NCBI RefSeq assembly: GCF_014493765.1
Contig: NZ_JACTVJ010000011.1
Span: forward strand, 248,001 to 312,000
Reading direction: 5' to 3'
From: Streptomyces polyasparticus
GTDB taxonomy: Bacteria; Actinomycetota; Actinomycetes; Streptomycetales; Streptomycetaceae
DNA length: 64,000 nucleotides
Below are positions 37,685 through 45,975 of this stretch, piece by piece. The position numbers were made by a program, and so were the translations under genes. The notes beneath the pieces are model-generated. The model did not search any database and was not told the DNA's origin. It saw only the letters and a list, made by a program, of their open reading frames with translations. Position 1 is the first letter of the stretch, and the number at the start of each line of letters is the position of its first letter.

Positions 37685-40489
37685 ATGACAGAGGACCTCT
37701 CACCGGCCGAGCGATATGCGGCAGCACGGGTGCGCGCTGCCGAGCAGGCCACCGCTCTCGCGTCCTTCCGCGAGATGTACGAATTCGGTCTCGACCCCTT
37801 CCAGATCGAGGCCTGCCAGGCGTTGGAAGAGGGGAAGGGGGTGCTGGTCGCCGCCCCGACCGGCTCCGGCAAGACGATCGTCGGCGAGTTCGCCGTGCAT
37901 CTCGCGCTCGGTCAGGGCAAGAAGTGCTTCTACACGACACCCATCAAGGCGCTGTCGAATCAGAAGTACGCGGACCTCGTCAAGCGCTATGGCGCGGACA
38001 AGGTCGGCCTGCTGACGGGTGACAACAGCGTCAACTCCGAGGCGCCCGTGGTCGTGATGACCACCGAGGTGCTGAGGAACATGCTGTATGCGGGCTCGCA
38101 GTCGCTGCTCGGCCTCGGCTATGTGGTGATGGACGAGGTGCACTACCTCTCCGACCGCTTCCGTGGCGCCGTATGGGAAGAAGTGATCATTCACCTTCCC
38201 GAGTCGGTCACGCTCGTGTCGCTTTCGGCCACGGTGTCGAATGCGGAGGAGTTCGGCGACTGGCTGGACACGGTGCGCGGGGACACCGACGTGATCGTCT
38301 CGGAGCACCGGCCCGTGCCGCTGTTCCAGCATGTGCTCGCGGGCCGGCGGATGTACGACCTCTTCGAGGAGGAGTCCGCCGCCAAGAAGCGCGAGGTCAA
38401 CCCCGATCTCGTACGGATGGCCCGGCTCGAGGCCAGCAGGACGCCGCACGGCCCGGGCCGGCGGCGTGGGCGTGAGGCCGACCGGGAGCGTGAGCGCCGA
38501 CAGCGCTCGCGGATCTGGACGCCTTCGCGGCCCGAGGTCATCGACCGGCTCGACAGCGAAGGCCTGCTGCCCGCGATCACCTTCATCTTCAGCCGCGCCG
38601 CGTGCGAGGCCGCCGTACAGCAGTGTCTGTACGCGGGGCTCAGGCTGAACGACGAGGACGCGCGGCTGAGGGTGCGCGAGATCGTCGAGGAGCGCACCGC
38701 GGCGATTCCCAACGAAGACCTGCATGTCCTTGGCTACTTCGAGTGGCTCGAGGCTCTGGAGCGGGGCATCGCGGCGCATCACGCGGGCATGCTGCCGACC
38801 TTCAAGGAGGTCGTCGAGGAGCTGTTCGTACGCGGTCTGGTGAAGGCCGTGTTCGCCACCGAGACGCTGGCGCTTGGCATCAACATGCCCGCGCGCTCTG
38901 TGGTGTTGGAGAAGCTCGTCAAGTGGAACGGCGAACAGCACGCCGACATCACACCCGGCGAGTACACCCAGCTCACGGGACGTGCAGGGCGGCGTGGCAT
39001 CGACATCGAGGGCCATGCGGTGGTCCTTTGGCAGCGCGGCATGAACCCCGAGGCGCTGGCCGGGCTCGCGGGTACGCGTACGTATCCGCTGCGGTCCAGC
39101 TTCAAGCCCTCGTACAACATGGCGGTCAATCTCACCCAGCAGTTCGGGCGGCATCGTTCGCGTGAGCTTCTGGAGACCTCGTTCGCCCAGTTCCAGGCGG
39201 ACAAGTCCGTGGTCGGGATCTCGCGGCAGGTGCAGCGCAACGAGGAAGGGCTCGACGGCTACAAGGAGTCGATGACCTGCCACCTCGGCGACTTCGAGGA
39301 GTACGCACGGCTGCGGCGCGAGCTCAAGGACCGGGAGACCGAGCTCGCCAAGCAGGGTGCGGTGCAGCGGCGGGCCGAGGCGGCCGTCGCCCTGGAGAAG
39401 CTCAAGCCGGGCGATGTGATCCATGTGCCGACCGGCAAGTATGCCGGGCTGGCGCTGGTGTTGGACCCGGGGCTGCCTGCGGGGCGTTCCAACGGGCACC
39501 GCGGCTTCGAGGCCCACGACGGGCCGCGCCCGCTGGTGCTCACCGCGGAGCGGCAGGTCAAGCGGCTCGCGTCGATGGACTTCCCGGTGCCGGTCGAGGC
39601 GCTCGACCGGATGCGGATTCCGAAGTCGTTCAACCCGCGCTCGCCGCAGTCCCGGCGTGATCTGGCGTCCGCGCTGCGCACGAAGGCCGGGCACATCCGG
39701 CCCGAGCGGCACCGGCGGGGACGTGCGGAGGCGGCCGACGACCGTCAGATCGCGCGGCTGCGGGCCGAGCTGCGTGCGCACCCGTGCCATGGCTGCGACG
39801 AGCGCGAGGACCACGCCCGCTGGGCCGAGCGCTACCACCGGCTCCTTCGCGACACCAAGCAGCTGGAGCGGCGGATCGAGGGGCGTACGAACACCATCGC
39901 CCGCACCTTCGACCGCATCGTCGCGCTCCTCACCGAGCTCGACTATCTGCGCGGGGACGAGGTCACAGAGCACGGCAAGCGGCTCGCGCGGCTGTACGGA
40001 GAGCTCGACCTGCTGGCCTCGGAGTGTCTGCGCGAGCGGGTGTGGGAAGACCTGACGCCCGCCGAACTGGCCGCCTGCGTCTCGGCGTTGGTGTACGAGG
40101 CACGGCAGAGCGATGACGCCATGGCGCCCAAGCTGCCCTCGGGCAAGGCCAAGGCGGCGCTCGGCGACATGGTGCGGATCTGGGGTCGCCTCGACGCGCT
40201 CGAGGAGGACTTCGGGATCAGTCAGACCGAGGGAGTCGGTCAGCGCGAACCGGATCTGGGCTTCGCGTGGGCCGCCTATACGTGGGCCTCCGACAAGAGC
40301 CTGGACGAGGTGCTCCGCGAGGCGGAGATGCCGGCCGGTGACTTCGTGCGCTGGTGCAAGCAGGTCATCGACGTGCTCGGACAGATCGCGGCGGCCGCTC
40401 CCAAGGAGGACAGCACCGTGGCCAAGAATGCGCGCAAGGCAGTGGATGCGTTGCTGCGTGGGGTGGTTGCCTACTCGTCGGTGGGCTGA
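37685..40489 (+). CDS. DEAD/DEAH-box RNA helicase, Ski2/HelY type
   Basis: Large ATP-dependent helicase of 934 aa. The first RecA domain has Walker A APTGSGKT near residue 57, TTPIKALSNQKY and DEVH near residue 150; the second has HHAGMLP near 364 and the arginine finger QLTGRAGRRGID near 429. The long C-terminal part matches the DSHCT domain of Ski2-like enzymes, with a CHGC knuckle at about residue 700. The mycobacterial homologue, HelY, follows tatC directly, as here apart from the lipid kinase. Function is probably RNA processing or decay. Confidence 0.95.
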   Translation: MTEDLSPAERYAAARVRAAEQATALASFREMYEFGLDPFQIEACQALEEGKGVLVAAPTGSGKTIVGEFAVHLALGQGKKCFYTTPIKALSNQKYADLVKRYGADKVGLLTGDNSVNSEAPVVVMTTEVLRNMLYAGSQSLLGLGYVVMDEVHYLSDRFRGAVWEEVIIHLPESVTLVSLSATVSNAEEFGDWLDTVRGDTDVIVSEHRPVPLFQHVLAGRRMYDLFEEESAAKKREVNPDLVRMARLEASRTPHGPGRRRGREADRERERRQRSRIWTPSRPEVIDRLDSEGLLPAITFIFSRAACEAAVQQCLYAGLRLNDEDARLRVREIVEERTAAIPNEDLHVLGYFEWLEALERGIAAHHAGMLPTFKEVVEELFVRGLVKAVFATETLALGINMPARSVVLEKLVKWNGEQHADITPGEYTQLTGRAGRRGIDIEGHAVVLWQRGMNPEALAGLAGTRTYPLRSSFKPSYNMAVNLTQQFGRHRSRELLETSFAQFQADKSVVGISRQVQRNEEGLDGYKESMTCHLGDFEEYARLRRELKDRETELAKQGAVQRRAEAAVALEKLKPGDVIHVPTGKYAGLALVLDPGLPAGRSNGHRGFEAHDGPRPLVLTAERQVKRLASMDFPVPVEALDRMRIPKSFNPRSPQSRRDLASALRTKAGHIRPERHRRGRAEAADDRQIARLRAELRAHPCHGCDEREDHARWAERYHRLLRDTKQLERRIEGRTNTIARTFDRIVALLTELDYLRGDEVTEHGKRLARLYGELDLLASECLRERVWEDLTPAELAACVSALVYEARQSDDAMAPKLPSGKAKAALGDMVRIWGRLDALEEDFGISQTEGVGQREPDLGFAWAAYTWASDKSLDEVLREAEMPAGDFVRWCKQVIDVLGQIAAAAPKEDSTVAKNARKAVDALLRGVVAYSSVG

Positions 40490-40513
40490 GGTTCCTTCGT
40501 TCGTTCGTGGCCG

Positions 40514-40548
40514 ATGCGCCGTTCCCTGTCGGGAGCGGCGCATTTGTC
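40514..40548 (+). terminator. Terminator after the helicase
   Basis: ATGCGCCG tt CCC tgtc GGG ag CGGCGCAT is followed by TTGTC, 25 bp beyond the helicase stop. A TTCG tetranucleotide repeat (three copies) directly precedes it. Confidence 0.85.
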
Positions 40549-40674
40549 ATACCGGCGAGGGTCAAGATCTCGAACAGTTATCCACAGGGGTGGCGGTGCG
40601 TTCGGGGCTCCGATTTCATGGCGTCACATGCGGCGCCGGTGACGAACTGCGCCACCACGGAGGGGAGTTCGACC

Positions 40675-42051
40675 ATGACCACGGAGTCTGCTGCGGCCGT
40701 CGACGCGCAGCCGCAGGGCCCCGAGTTGGTGCCGGGTCCGCGCGGTGTGCCGCTGCTCGGCAATCTGCCGCAGTTCGGCAAGGACCCCCTCGCCTTCTTC
40801 GAGCTGCTGCGGGGGAGGGGCACGATGGTCGGCTGGCGCTTCGGCCGCACCTCGTGCGTGTACCTCACCGAGCCGGACCACATAGGGGAGTTGATGCGGG
40901 AGATCGAAGGGACCTTCGATCAGCCCGACCTGGGCATCGCTTTCCGTACGGTCATGGGTAATGGGGTGACGGTCGCCAAGGGCCGGGACTGGCGGCGCAA
41001 GCGGTCGCTCGTGCAGCCCTCGGTGCGGCCGAAGCAGGTCAAGTCGTACGCGCAGACGATGGCTTCGTGCGCGATCGAAGTGGCCGAGTCCTGGTCCGTC
41101 GGTCAACAGGTGGACATCAAAAAGGAGATGGCGACGCTGACGCGCAGAATCGCCGTCTCCACGATCTTCGGTGTGGACACGGAGTCCGACTCCGAGGCGA
41201 TCGGTGAGGCCATGGAGGTGGCGCTCAAGGAGATCGGGGCGGAGTTCAGCGGGCTCGGCGCGGTGCTGCCGGACTGGGTGCCCACACCCGGGCGGGCGCG
41301 GATCAAGAAGGCCGCGGCCGTGATCGACGCGGAGGTGGACCGGATCGTCGCAGCGCACCGGGACGCCCCCGATGAGCGACCGGATCTCCTCAGCCGGCTG
41401 CTCACCGCCCAGGACGAGACGGGTGCGCGGCTCACGGACGTGGAGATCCGCGACGAGGCGGTCACGCTCTACATCGGCGGTCACGAGACCACCAGCTCGA
41501 CCCTGGTGTGGGCCTGGTATCTGCTGTCCCGCAATCCCGAAGTGCGGGCGGCGCTGGGTGAGGAGCTGGACCGCGTCCTCGGGGATCGAGATCCGGGCTT
41601 CGAGGACTATGCCGATCTTCCGTACACCCAGGCCGTGGTGAAGGAGACGCTGCGGCTCTACCCCACGATCTGGCTGCTCACCGGGCTGGCCAAGGAGGGC
41701 GCCTCGATTGGCGGCAGGCCCATGCCCAAGGGCACCCGGGTGTGGAGCAGCCAGTGGGCGACGCATCGTGACCCGCGGTGGTACAAGGACGCGGACGCGT
41801 TCCGGCCGGAGCGCTGGACAGGGGCGGAGGGCGAGGAGATACCCGAGTACGCCTGGTTCCCGTTCGGCGGTGGTCCGCGGGTGTGCCTCGGTGCGCGTTT
41901 CGCAATGGTGGAGGCGGTGCTGATTCTCGCGGTGATCGCCCGGCGCTTCGAACTCCTGGTGGACCAGAAGGAGATACGTCCTGTGCCGTCGCTGACGCTG
42001 CAGCCGGACCGGGAGGTGACGGCGGTGGTGCGGGGGCGGGCTGGGAGGTGA
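40675..42051 (+). CDS. Cytochrome P450
   Basis: Heme monooxygenase of 458 aa. The I-helix oxygen motif GGHETTSS lies near residue 268, the ExxR motif in KETLRLYP near 323, and the heme-binding loop FPFGGGPRVCLG with Cys404. The N-terminus has the proline-rich hinge VPGPRGVPLLGNLP without a membrane anchor, so the enzyme is soluble. The sequence style resembles CYP4/CYP102-type enzymes, which often act on fatty acids; the true substrate is unknown. GGAGGGGAG precedes the ATG. No redox partner is adjacent. The 3' end runs into a tandem array. Confidence 0.95.
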   Translation: MTTESAAAVDAQPQGPELVPGPRGVPLLGNLPQFGKDPLAFFELLRGRGTMVGWRFGRTSCVYLTEPDHIGELMREIEGTFDQPDLGIAFRTVMGNGVTVAKGRDWRRKRSLVQPSVRPKQVKSYAQTMASCAIEVAESWSVGQQVDIKKEMATLTRRIAVSTIFGVDTESDSEAIGEAMEVALKEIGAEFSGLGAVLPDWVPTPGRARIKKAAAVIDAEVDRIVAAHRDAPDERPDLLSRLLTAQDETGARLTDVEIRDEAVTLYIGGHETTSSTLVWAWYLLSRNPEVRAALGEELDRVLGDRDPGFEDYADLPYTQAVVKETLRLYPTIWLLTGLAKEGASIGGRPMPKGTRVWSSQWATHRDPRWYKDADAFRPERWTGAEGEEIPEYAWFPFGGGPRVCLGARFAMVEAVLILAVIARRFELLVDQKEIRPVPSLTLQPDREVTAVVRGRAGR

Positions 42052-42139
42052 CGGCGGTGGTACGCGGCCGGGCTGGGGGAGCGACGGCACTGGTGCAGGA
42101 CTGGGCCGGGAGGTGACGGCGGTGGTACGCGGCCGGGCC
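42011..42139. repeat. 32-33-bp tandem array (4 units) spanning the P450 stop codon
   Basis: Units start at 42011, 42043, 42076 and 42108 with the core GGGAGGTGACGGCGGTGGTR; the third unit is degenerate. The P450 TGA (42049-42051) is the TGA inside GGAGGTGA of unit 2. Units 2 and 4 are nearly identical over at least 28 bp. Each unit carries GGAGG followed by GTG codons, which imitates a ribosome site. Confidence 0.88.
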
Positions 42140-42201
42140 GGGTGAGTCCGGGGCGTGCTGTGGGTGGAGCCGCTGGGTCTCTGATGGGCTCGGCCCGCTG
42201 G

Positions 42202-42243
42202 GTCCGGAGTCTGTCCGGTGGATCCGTAGGACGGACTCCGGAC
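42202..42243. terminator. Hairpin between the P450 and the DUF1062 gene
   Basis: GTCCGGAGTC pairs with GACTCCGGAC around a 22-nt loop, between the convergent P450 and DUF1062 genes. It is a plausible bidirectional terminator. Confidence 0.6.
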
Positions 42244-42254
42244 TCGGAGCGAGG

Positions 42255-42782
42255 TCAGTTCTTGAGCGTGAAGGTGAAGTCGTCGCTGACCTTGCCGGTC
42301 AGACGGACTGCCGAGACGAGCTTCCCCTCGGCGATCCGTCGTTCGGTTTCGGTACGGGACAGGCCGCAGCCGGTGGCGATCAGGCGTGACGGCCGGACGG
42401 GGATCCGGGCGGCAAAGCGGACTGAGATGTCGATGACCTCCTGGTCCAGATGGGCCGAGCCGTTGGTGTCGAGCCGCCATGCGCCCGACCAGTCGAGGGC
42501 TATGCGATTGCGGTGCTGCACAGCCGGATCCTGGAGCAGCTCGGCGGTCAGGCCGAGGTCGTTCTCGTGCAGCCGGTCGAGCAGCTCGGGCCGCACGGTG
42601 TGCACAGGTGCCCGCTCCAGGAGCGGGAGCTTGGCCGTGTCACCGCACGAGGTGCAGAGCACGAGAAGCCAGGCGTCGATGAGCTTGTGGTTGGCGTTGA
42701 CACGGAACTTGCCGCTGGGCCGGAAGCGGCCGGACGCGCAGGAGTGGCAGCGACGCAGTACGTGCGGGAGGCAAGTGGGCAT
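42255..42782 (-). CDS. DUF1062 protein (zinc-ribbon, S4-like)
   Basis: Uncharacterised conserved protein of about 175 aa. Two CxxC pairs (CHSCASGRF and LCTSCGDTAKL) frame the family signature SGKFRVNANHKLIDAWLL, typical of DUF1062. The C-terminal part, SRLIATGCGLSRTETERRIAEGKLV, looks like an S4-type RNA-binding helix pair, which may point to RNA or ribosome binding; this is my inference. The start is uncertain: ATG 42782 or GTG 42803, neither with a clear ribosome site. It stands alone on the minus strand after a 200-bp gap from the pseudouridine synthase. Confidence 0.75.
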   Translation of the reverse strand: MPTCLPHVLRRCHSCASGRFRPSGKFRVNANHKLIDAWLLVLCTSCGDTAKLPLLERAPVHTVRPELLDRLHENDLGLTAELLQDPAVQHRNRIALDWSGAWRLDTNGSAHLDQEVIDISVRFAARIPVRPSRLIATGCGLSRTETERRIAEGKLVSAVRLTGKVSDDFTFTLKN

Positions 42783-42803
42783 GACGACCCAGTGATTGAG
42801 CAC

Positions 42804-42954
42804 AGGGGTACACCGATCTCAGTGAGAAATCCGCAGCAGGAAGCAGCGCATCGCACAGAGTGCGGCGCGCGACACATCAGCACGTAGGAGGTCTCACAGG
42901 GTGTACACGGGCACGTCCTTGTCCAGGCGACTCGGCCGGGCAGCACGTTAGTGG
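42804..42954. other. Non-coding gap, presumed DUF1062 promoter region
   Basis: About 150 bp between the pseudouridine synthase terminator and the DUF1062 gene. I see no gene or clear element. It probably carries the DUF1062 promoter on the minus strand. Confidence 0.4.
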
Positions 42955-42973
42955 GGAGCGCTGCGAGCGCTCC
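42955..42973 (-). terminator. Hairpin after the pseudouridine synthase
   Basis: Perfect 8-bp stem GGAGCGCT gcg AGCGCTCC, 16 bp downstream of the synthase stop on the minus strand. Confidence 0.65.
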
Positions 42974-42988
42974 ACCGAATTTCGGGCG

Positions 42989-43984
42989 TCAGTTCGTGGC
43001 GGCAGGCAGGCCGGCCCACGCCTCGTATGCGTCCCAGGCCTGCAGCGTGCGACGGGTGGTGAAGCGATGCTCCCGGCCAGTCACCGGGTCGGTGAACTCC
43101 AGGGAGGTGGCGAGCAGTTGGAGGGGGCGGGAGAAATCGTCCGGTGCGGGCTGGTCCAGGACTTCGGGATAGACCGGGTCGCCGAGCAGGGGAAGGCCGA
43201 GCGAGTTCATGTGCACGCGCAGCTGGTGGGTGCGGCCGGTGCGGGGCAGGAGTCGGTAGCGGCCGAGAGCGGGACGGCTGCGCGGGCCGTCGGCCGCATG
43301 CCCAGGTACGGGCCGGTGGTCGAGCAGTTCGACCCGGCTCTCGGCGTTGGGCTCACCCGGCACCTCACTGGCAGCGATCACGCCACGCACCTTCTCGATG
43401 CGGCTGATCACCGTACGGGGCAGCTCGAGCTCCGGGTCGCACGGGGCCACGGCCTCGTACTCCTTGCGGACCGCCTTGGCGCTGAAGAGCGTCTGATACC
43501 GGCCGCGCTCCTCCGGCCGCACGATGAACATCACGACGCCTGCGGTCAGGCGGTCCAGGCGGTGGGCCGCGCTGAGGGCCGGCAGACCGAGTTCGGTCCG
43601 GAGCCGGGCGAGGGCGGTCTGGGTGATGTGGGAGCCACGGGGCGTGGTGGCGAGGAAGTGGGGCTTGTCGGCGACGACCAGATGCTCGTCCTGGTAGAGG
43701 ACATCGATCGGAAAGGGGACCGGATGCTCGGGAGCGAGTTCGCGATGGAACCAGATCAACTGGCCGCCCACATAAGGTGCGTCGGGTCTCAGCGGCCCGT
43801 CGGTGGTGACGAACTCACCGGCGGCCAGCATCGCGTCGATGATCTCGGCCCCTGGGGCGAGTCGTTCGACGAGGTGATCGCGCACGGTGGCCCAGGTCCC
43901 GTCGGCGGGCAGCTTCAGGCGTACGGCGTCCACGCCGTCGCGCTGGGGAAGGGGGGAGCGCTTGCCGCGCGACGAGCGGGTCAT
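42989..43984 (-). CDS. RluA-family pseudouridine synthase
   Basis: Isomerises uridine to pseudouridine in rRNA or tRNA. 331 aa. The catalytic motif is AAHRLDRLTAGVV (Asp of HRLD), with the preceding VVADKPHFLATTPRG and the C-terminal GRTHQLRVHMNSLG typical of RluA enzymes. The ATG at 43984 overlaps the stop of the upstream gene in the sequence ATGA, so translation is coupled to the ADP-ribosylglycohydrolase. The long open frame further upstream is only the shadow of that gene. The RNA target is not predictable. Confidence 0.92.
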   Translation of the reverse strand: MTRSSRGKRSPLPQRDGVDAVRLKLPADGTWATVRDHLVERLAPGAEIIDAMLAAGEFVTTDGPLRPDAPYVGGQLIWFHRELAPEHPVPFPIDVLYQDEHLVVADKPHFLATTPRGSHITQTALARLRTELGLPALSAAHRLDRLTAGVVMFIVRPEERGRYQTLFSAKAVRKEYEAVAPCDPELELPRTVISRIEKVRGVIAASEVPGEPNAESRVELLDHRPVPGHAADGPRSRPALGRYRLLPRTGRTHQLRVHMNSLGLPLLGDPVYPEVLDQPAPDDFSRPLQLLATSLEFTDPVTGREHRFTTRRTLQAWDAYEAWAGLPAATN

Positions 43985-44937
43985 GGTGTGTCCAGAGTAC
44001 GAGGTGGCGACGCCCCCGCTCCCAGGCGGCGGGCGAGCGCGGCGAGGTCCTCGGCCCGCAGGATCCGGTCGCCGTACCCCGGCAGGGGGACGTGCAGGGG
44101 ATCCGTCCAGCGTGCGGGGATGGCGGATGCCCCGTACACGGCGCCCGCCAGGATGCCGGTGACCGCCGCCACCATGTCCGTGTCGCCGCCGAGATCGACG
44201 GCGGCGGCCAGCGCCTCCTCGAACGTGGACGTGGTGCGCAGTGCCCAGAGGGCCGAGCCGAGACAGGGCCAGACCGCGCCGTTGAATTCGGTGGCGTCGT
44301 CGGGGTGCCAGCCCTCGGCGAGGGCGAGGGCCCAGCGTGCGCGATGGTCCGGGTGCACCTCGGCCAGCGCCTCGGGTACCGCTGCGAGCGGGTCGTCTCC
44401 GTCGAGAGCCACGCGGACCAGGTCGTGCAGGATCGCGGTGCCCTCCCAGGCGGCGCGGTCTCCATGGGTGAGTGCGGCGATACGGCGTGCCGCGTCCATC
44501 GTGGCGCCGCGGCCGGCCGGGGCGAAGTGCACGGCGGACGTGCTTGCCCGCATCAGCGAACCGTTGCCCGCGGCGCGCAGGTTGACCTGGAAGTGCAGGG
44601 CGGCTGCCGAGTCCCAGGGGTCGCCGCTGCTGAGCACGTCCTCCGTCTGCAGTCCGATGTCCTTGGGCTCGCTTGCCGCCCAGCGCTGGAACCGGCTGAA
44701 GATATCGGGGAGTTGAAGCCCGCCGCAGTCGAGCAGCGACTCGCCGACGAGCACGGCCATCTGTGTGTCGTCCGTGGCCTCGCCGGGGTCCCAGCCGCCG
44801 CCACCGCACATCTCGCCGACCCCGTCCGGAAAACGGCGGCTGTAGCAGCCCGCGGAGCCGAACTCGAAGGGTGCCCCCAAGGCGTCGCCGACCGCGGAGC
44901 CGAGCACGGCCCCCACCTCGCGTTCTGTGCGCTGCAT
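43981..44937 (-). CDS. ADP-ribosylglycohydrolase (DraG/ARH family)
   Basis: Removes ADP-ribose from proteins or small molecules. 318 aa. Metal-binding motifs are present in order: GDALGAPFEFG near the N-terminus, EATDDTQMAVL in the middle, and DLGGDTDMVAAVTG near the C-terminus, the two acidic ends of the binuclear Mg or Mn site. It overlaps the downstream pseudouridine synthase by 4 bp (ATGA). No ADP-ribosyltransferase gene is visible in the window, so its substrate is not known. Confidence 0.92.
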   Translation of the reverse strand: MQRTEREVGAVLGSAVGDALGAPFEFGSAGCYSRRFPDGVGEMCGGGGWDPGEATDDTQMAVLVGESLLDCGGLQLPDIFSRFQRWAASEPKDIGLQTEDVLSSGDPWDSAAALHFQVNLRAAGNGSLMRASTSAVHFAPAGRGATMDAARRIAALTHGDRAAWEGTAILHDLVRVALDGDDPLAAVPEALAEVHPDHRARWALALAEGWHPDDATEFNGAVWPCLGSALWALRTTSTFEEALAAAVDLGGDTDMVAAVTGILAGAVYGASAIPARWTDPLHVPLPGYGDRILRAEDLAALARRLGAGASPPRTLDTP

Positions 44938-44996
44938 GGCGTCAGCCTAGGTGGGCGGGGCGACGCCGAGGGGGGTGGTGTGCTTCCTTACGGGAT

Positions 44997-45059
44997 TCGC
45001 GATAGGTCGCGTCTTGCCATGCTCGCGATAGTGGCGATATATTCGGCTACGGATATTCG
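44997..45059. promoter_or_regulatory. Repeated AT-rich boxes upstream of the PadR gene
   Basis: TCGCGATAG occurs at 44997-45005 and 45023-45031 (26 bp apart). ATATTCG occurs at 45039-45045 and 45053-45059. These AT-rich repeats stand out in the PadR promoter region and are likely operator elements for PadR autoregulation. Confidence 0.45.
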
Positions 45060-45118
45060 AAGACGAGCAGGCGTCGGAGAGCGGTAGAGGTCGGAGACCG
45101 GAAAGGCAGGTGAGGGCG

Positions 45119-45778
45119 ATGGCGGGGAAGCGGCGCAAGCTCAGCAATCCGCTGGCTCTCACGGTGCTGGTGCAGCTCGTCGAGCGGCCGATGCATCCGT
45201 ACGAGATCGCGCAGACCCTGCGGCGTCGTGGAAAGGACGCGAGCACAAAGATCAATTACGGCTCGCTGTACACCGTGGTGCAGAACCTGGAGAAGCACGG
45301 CTTCGTGGAGGTCGCCGGGGTGCAGCGGGAGGGAAACCGTCCCGAGCGCACCCTGTACGGCATCACCGAGGCCGGGCGGATCGAGATGGTCGAGTGGCTG
45401 TCGGATCTGCTTGCCGTACCAGCCGACGAGTATCCGATCTTCGAGACCGCGCTGGCCAATATGGGGGTCATCCACCCCGACGAGGTCGCCCGGCTGCTCA
45501 AGGACCGCATCGCGACCCTGGAGGTCAAGGCCGCGCAGGGCCGAGGGGCCCTGCAGAAGCTGTATGAGTCGCTGCCGCGGGTCTTCCTGGTCGAGGTCGA
45601 ATACCAGTTGCACCAGGTCGAGGCACAGATCGAGTGGTTGAAGGGCTTTGTGACCGAGATCGAGGACGGCTCGCTCGAAGGAGTGGCCGGCTGGCGCTCC
45701 TGGCACGAGACCGGCGAAATCCCCACGGAGTTCATCGACTTGGAGGAGGGCATGGCCGGCGACGGCCAGGGTCCCTGA
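45119..45778 (+). CDS. PadR-family transcriptional regulator
   Basis: Repressor of 219 aa. The N-terminal winged helix shows the PadR pattern PMHPYEIAQTLRRRG ... INYGSLYTVVQNLEKHGFVE, and the C-terminal Vir-like helical domain mediates dimerisation. The ATG at 45119 is chosen because AGGTGAGGG lies just upstream; an in-frame GTG at 45110 would add three residues. It lies 200 bp upstream of a two-gene ABC exporter on the same strand. The PadR plus drrAB-type arrangement is common in actinobacteria, where the regulator is usually released by the exported compound. Confidence 0.92.
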   Translation: MAGKRRKLSNPLALTVLVQLVERPMHPYEIAQTLRRRGKDASTKINYGSLYTVVQNLEKHGFVEVAGVQREGNRPERTLYGITEAGRIEMVEWLSDLLAVPADEYPIFETALANMGVIHPDEVARLLKDRIATLEVKAAQGRGALQKLYESLPRVFLVEVEYQLHQVEAQIEWLKGFVTEIEDGSLEGVAGWRSWHETGEIPTEFIDLEEGMAGDGQGP

Positions 45779-45811
45779 CACACGTCGGTACGTGCATCCC
45801 GCAGGTACCGA

Positions 45812-45863
45812 GAGAAAAAAGAAAGACCCCGGCGGTGCTGTTGCAGCAGCGTCCGCCAGGGTC
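45812..45863 (-). terminator. Rho-independent terminator pointing left, with no gene in front of it
   Basis: Read on the minus strand, GACCCTGGCGG pairs with CCGCCGGGGTC (one mismatch) around an inner CTG-rich arm, followed directly by a T-rich tract (TTTCTTTTTTCTCT, plus-strand 45811-45824). The only genes around it run on the plus strand. On the plus strand the hairpin has no T-run, so it would terminate padR weakly. Confidence 0.75.
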
Positions 45864-45975
45864 GCGAACCCCGGACCGACCGCGGTGAGGCGGCCAGGCG
45901 ATCGAGGTGCGGCACACCCAGGATAGCCCGGCGTACTTGTCGTGGATCGGCTCCCTGACATGGAGAGATCCCGTC

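Noticed and set aside
42860-44716. 618-residue plus-strand frame opposite the pseudouridine synthase and ADP-ribosylglycohydrolase
   Set aside because: Shadow frame; both minus-strand genes have clear motifs and a coupled ATGA junction.
42989-44809. A 606-residue fusion reading of the pseudouridine synthase
   Set aside because: The extra N-terminal half is the frameshifted image of the ADP-ribosylglycohydrolase gene; the true start at 43984 has the ATGA overlap.
45047-45961. Long minus-strand open frame over padR and the exporter leader
   Set aside because: It is antisense to padR, low-complexity and Arg/Pro-rich, a normal GC-rich shadow frame. The terminator inside it is better explained by a short RNA.
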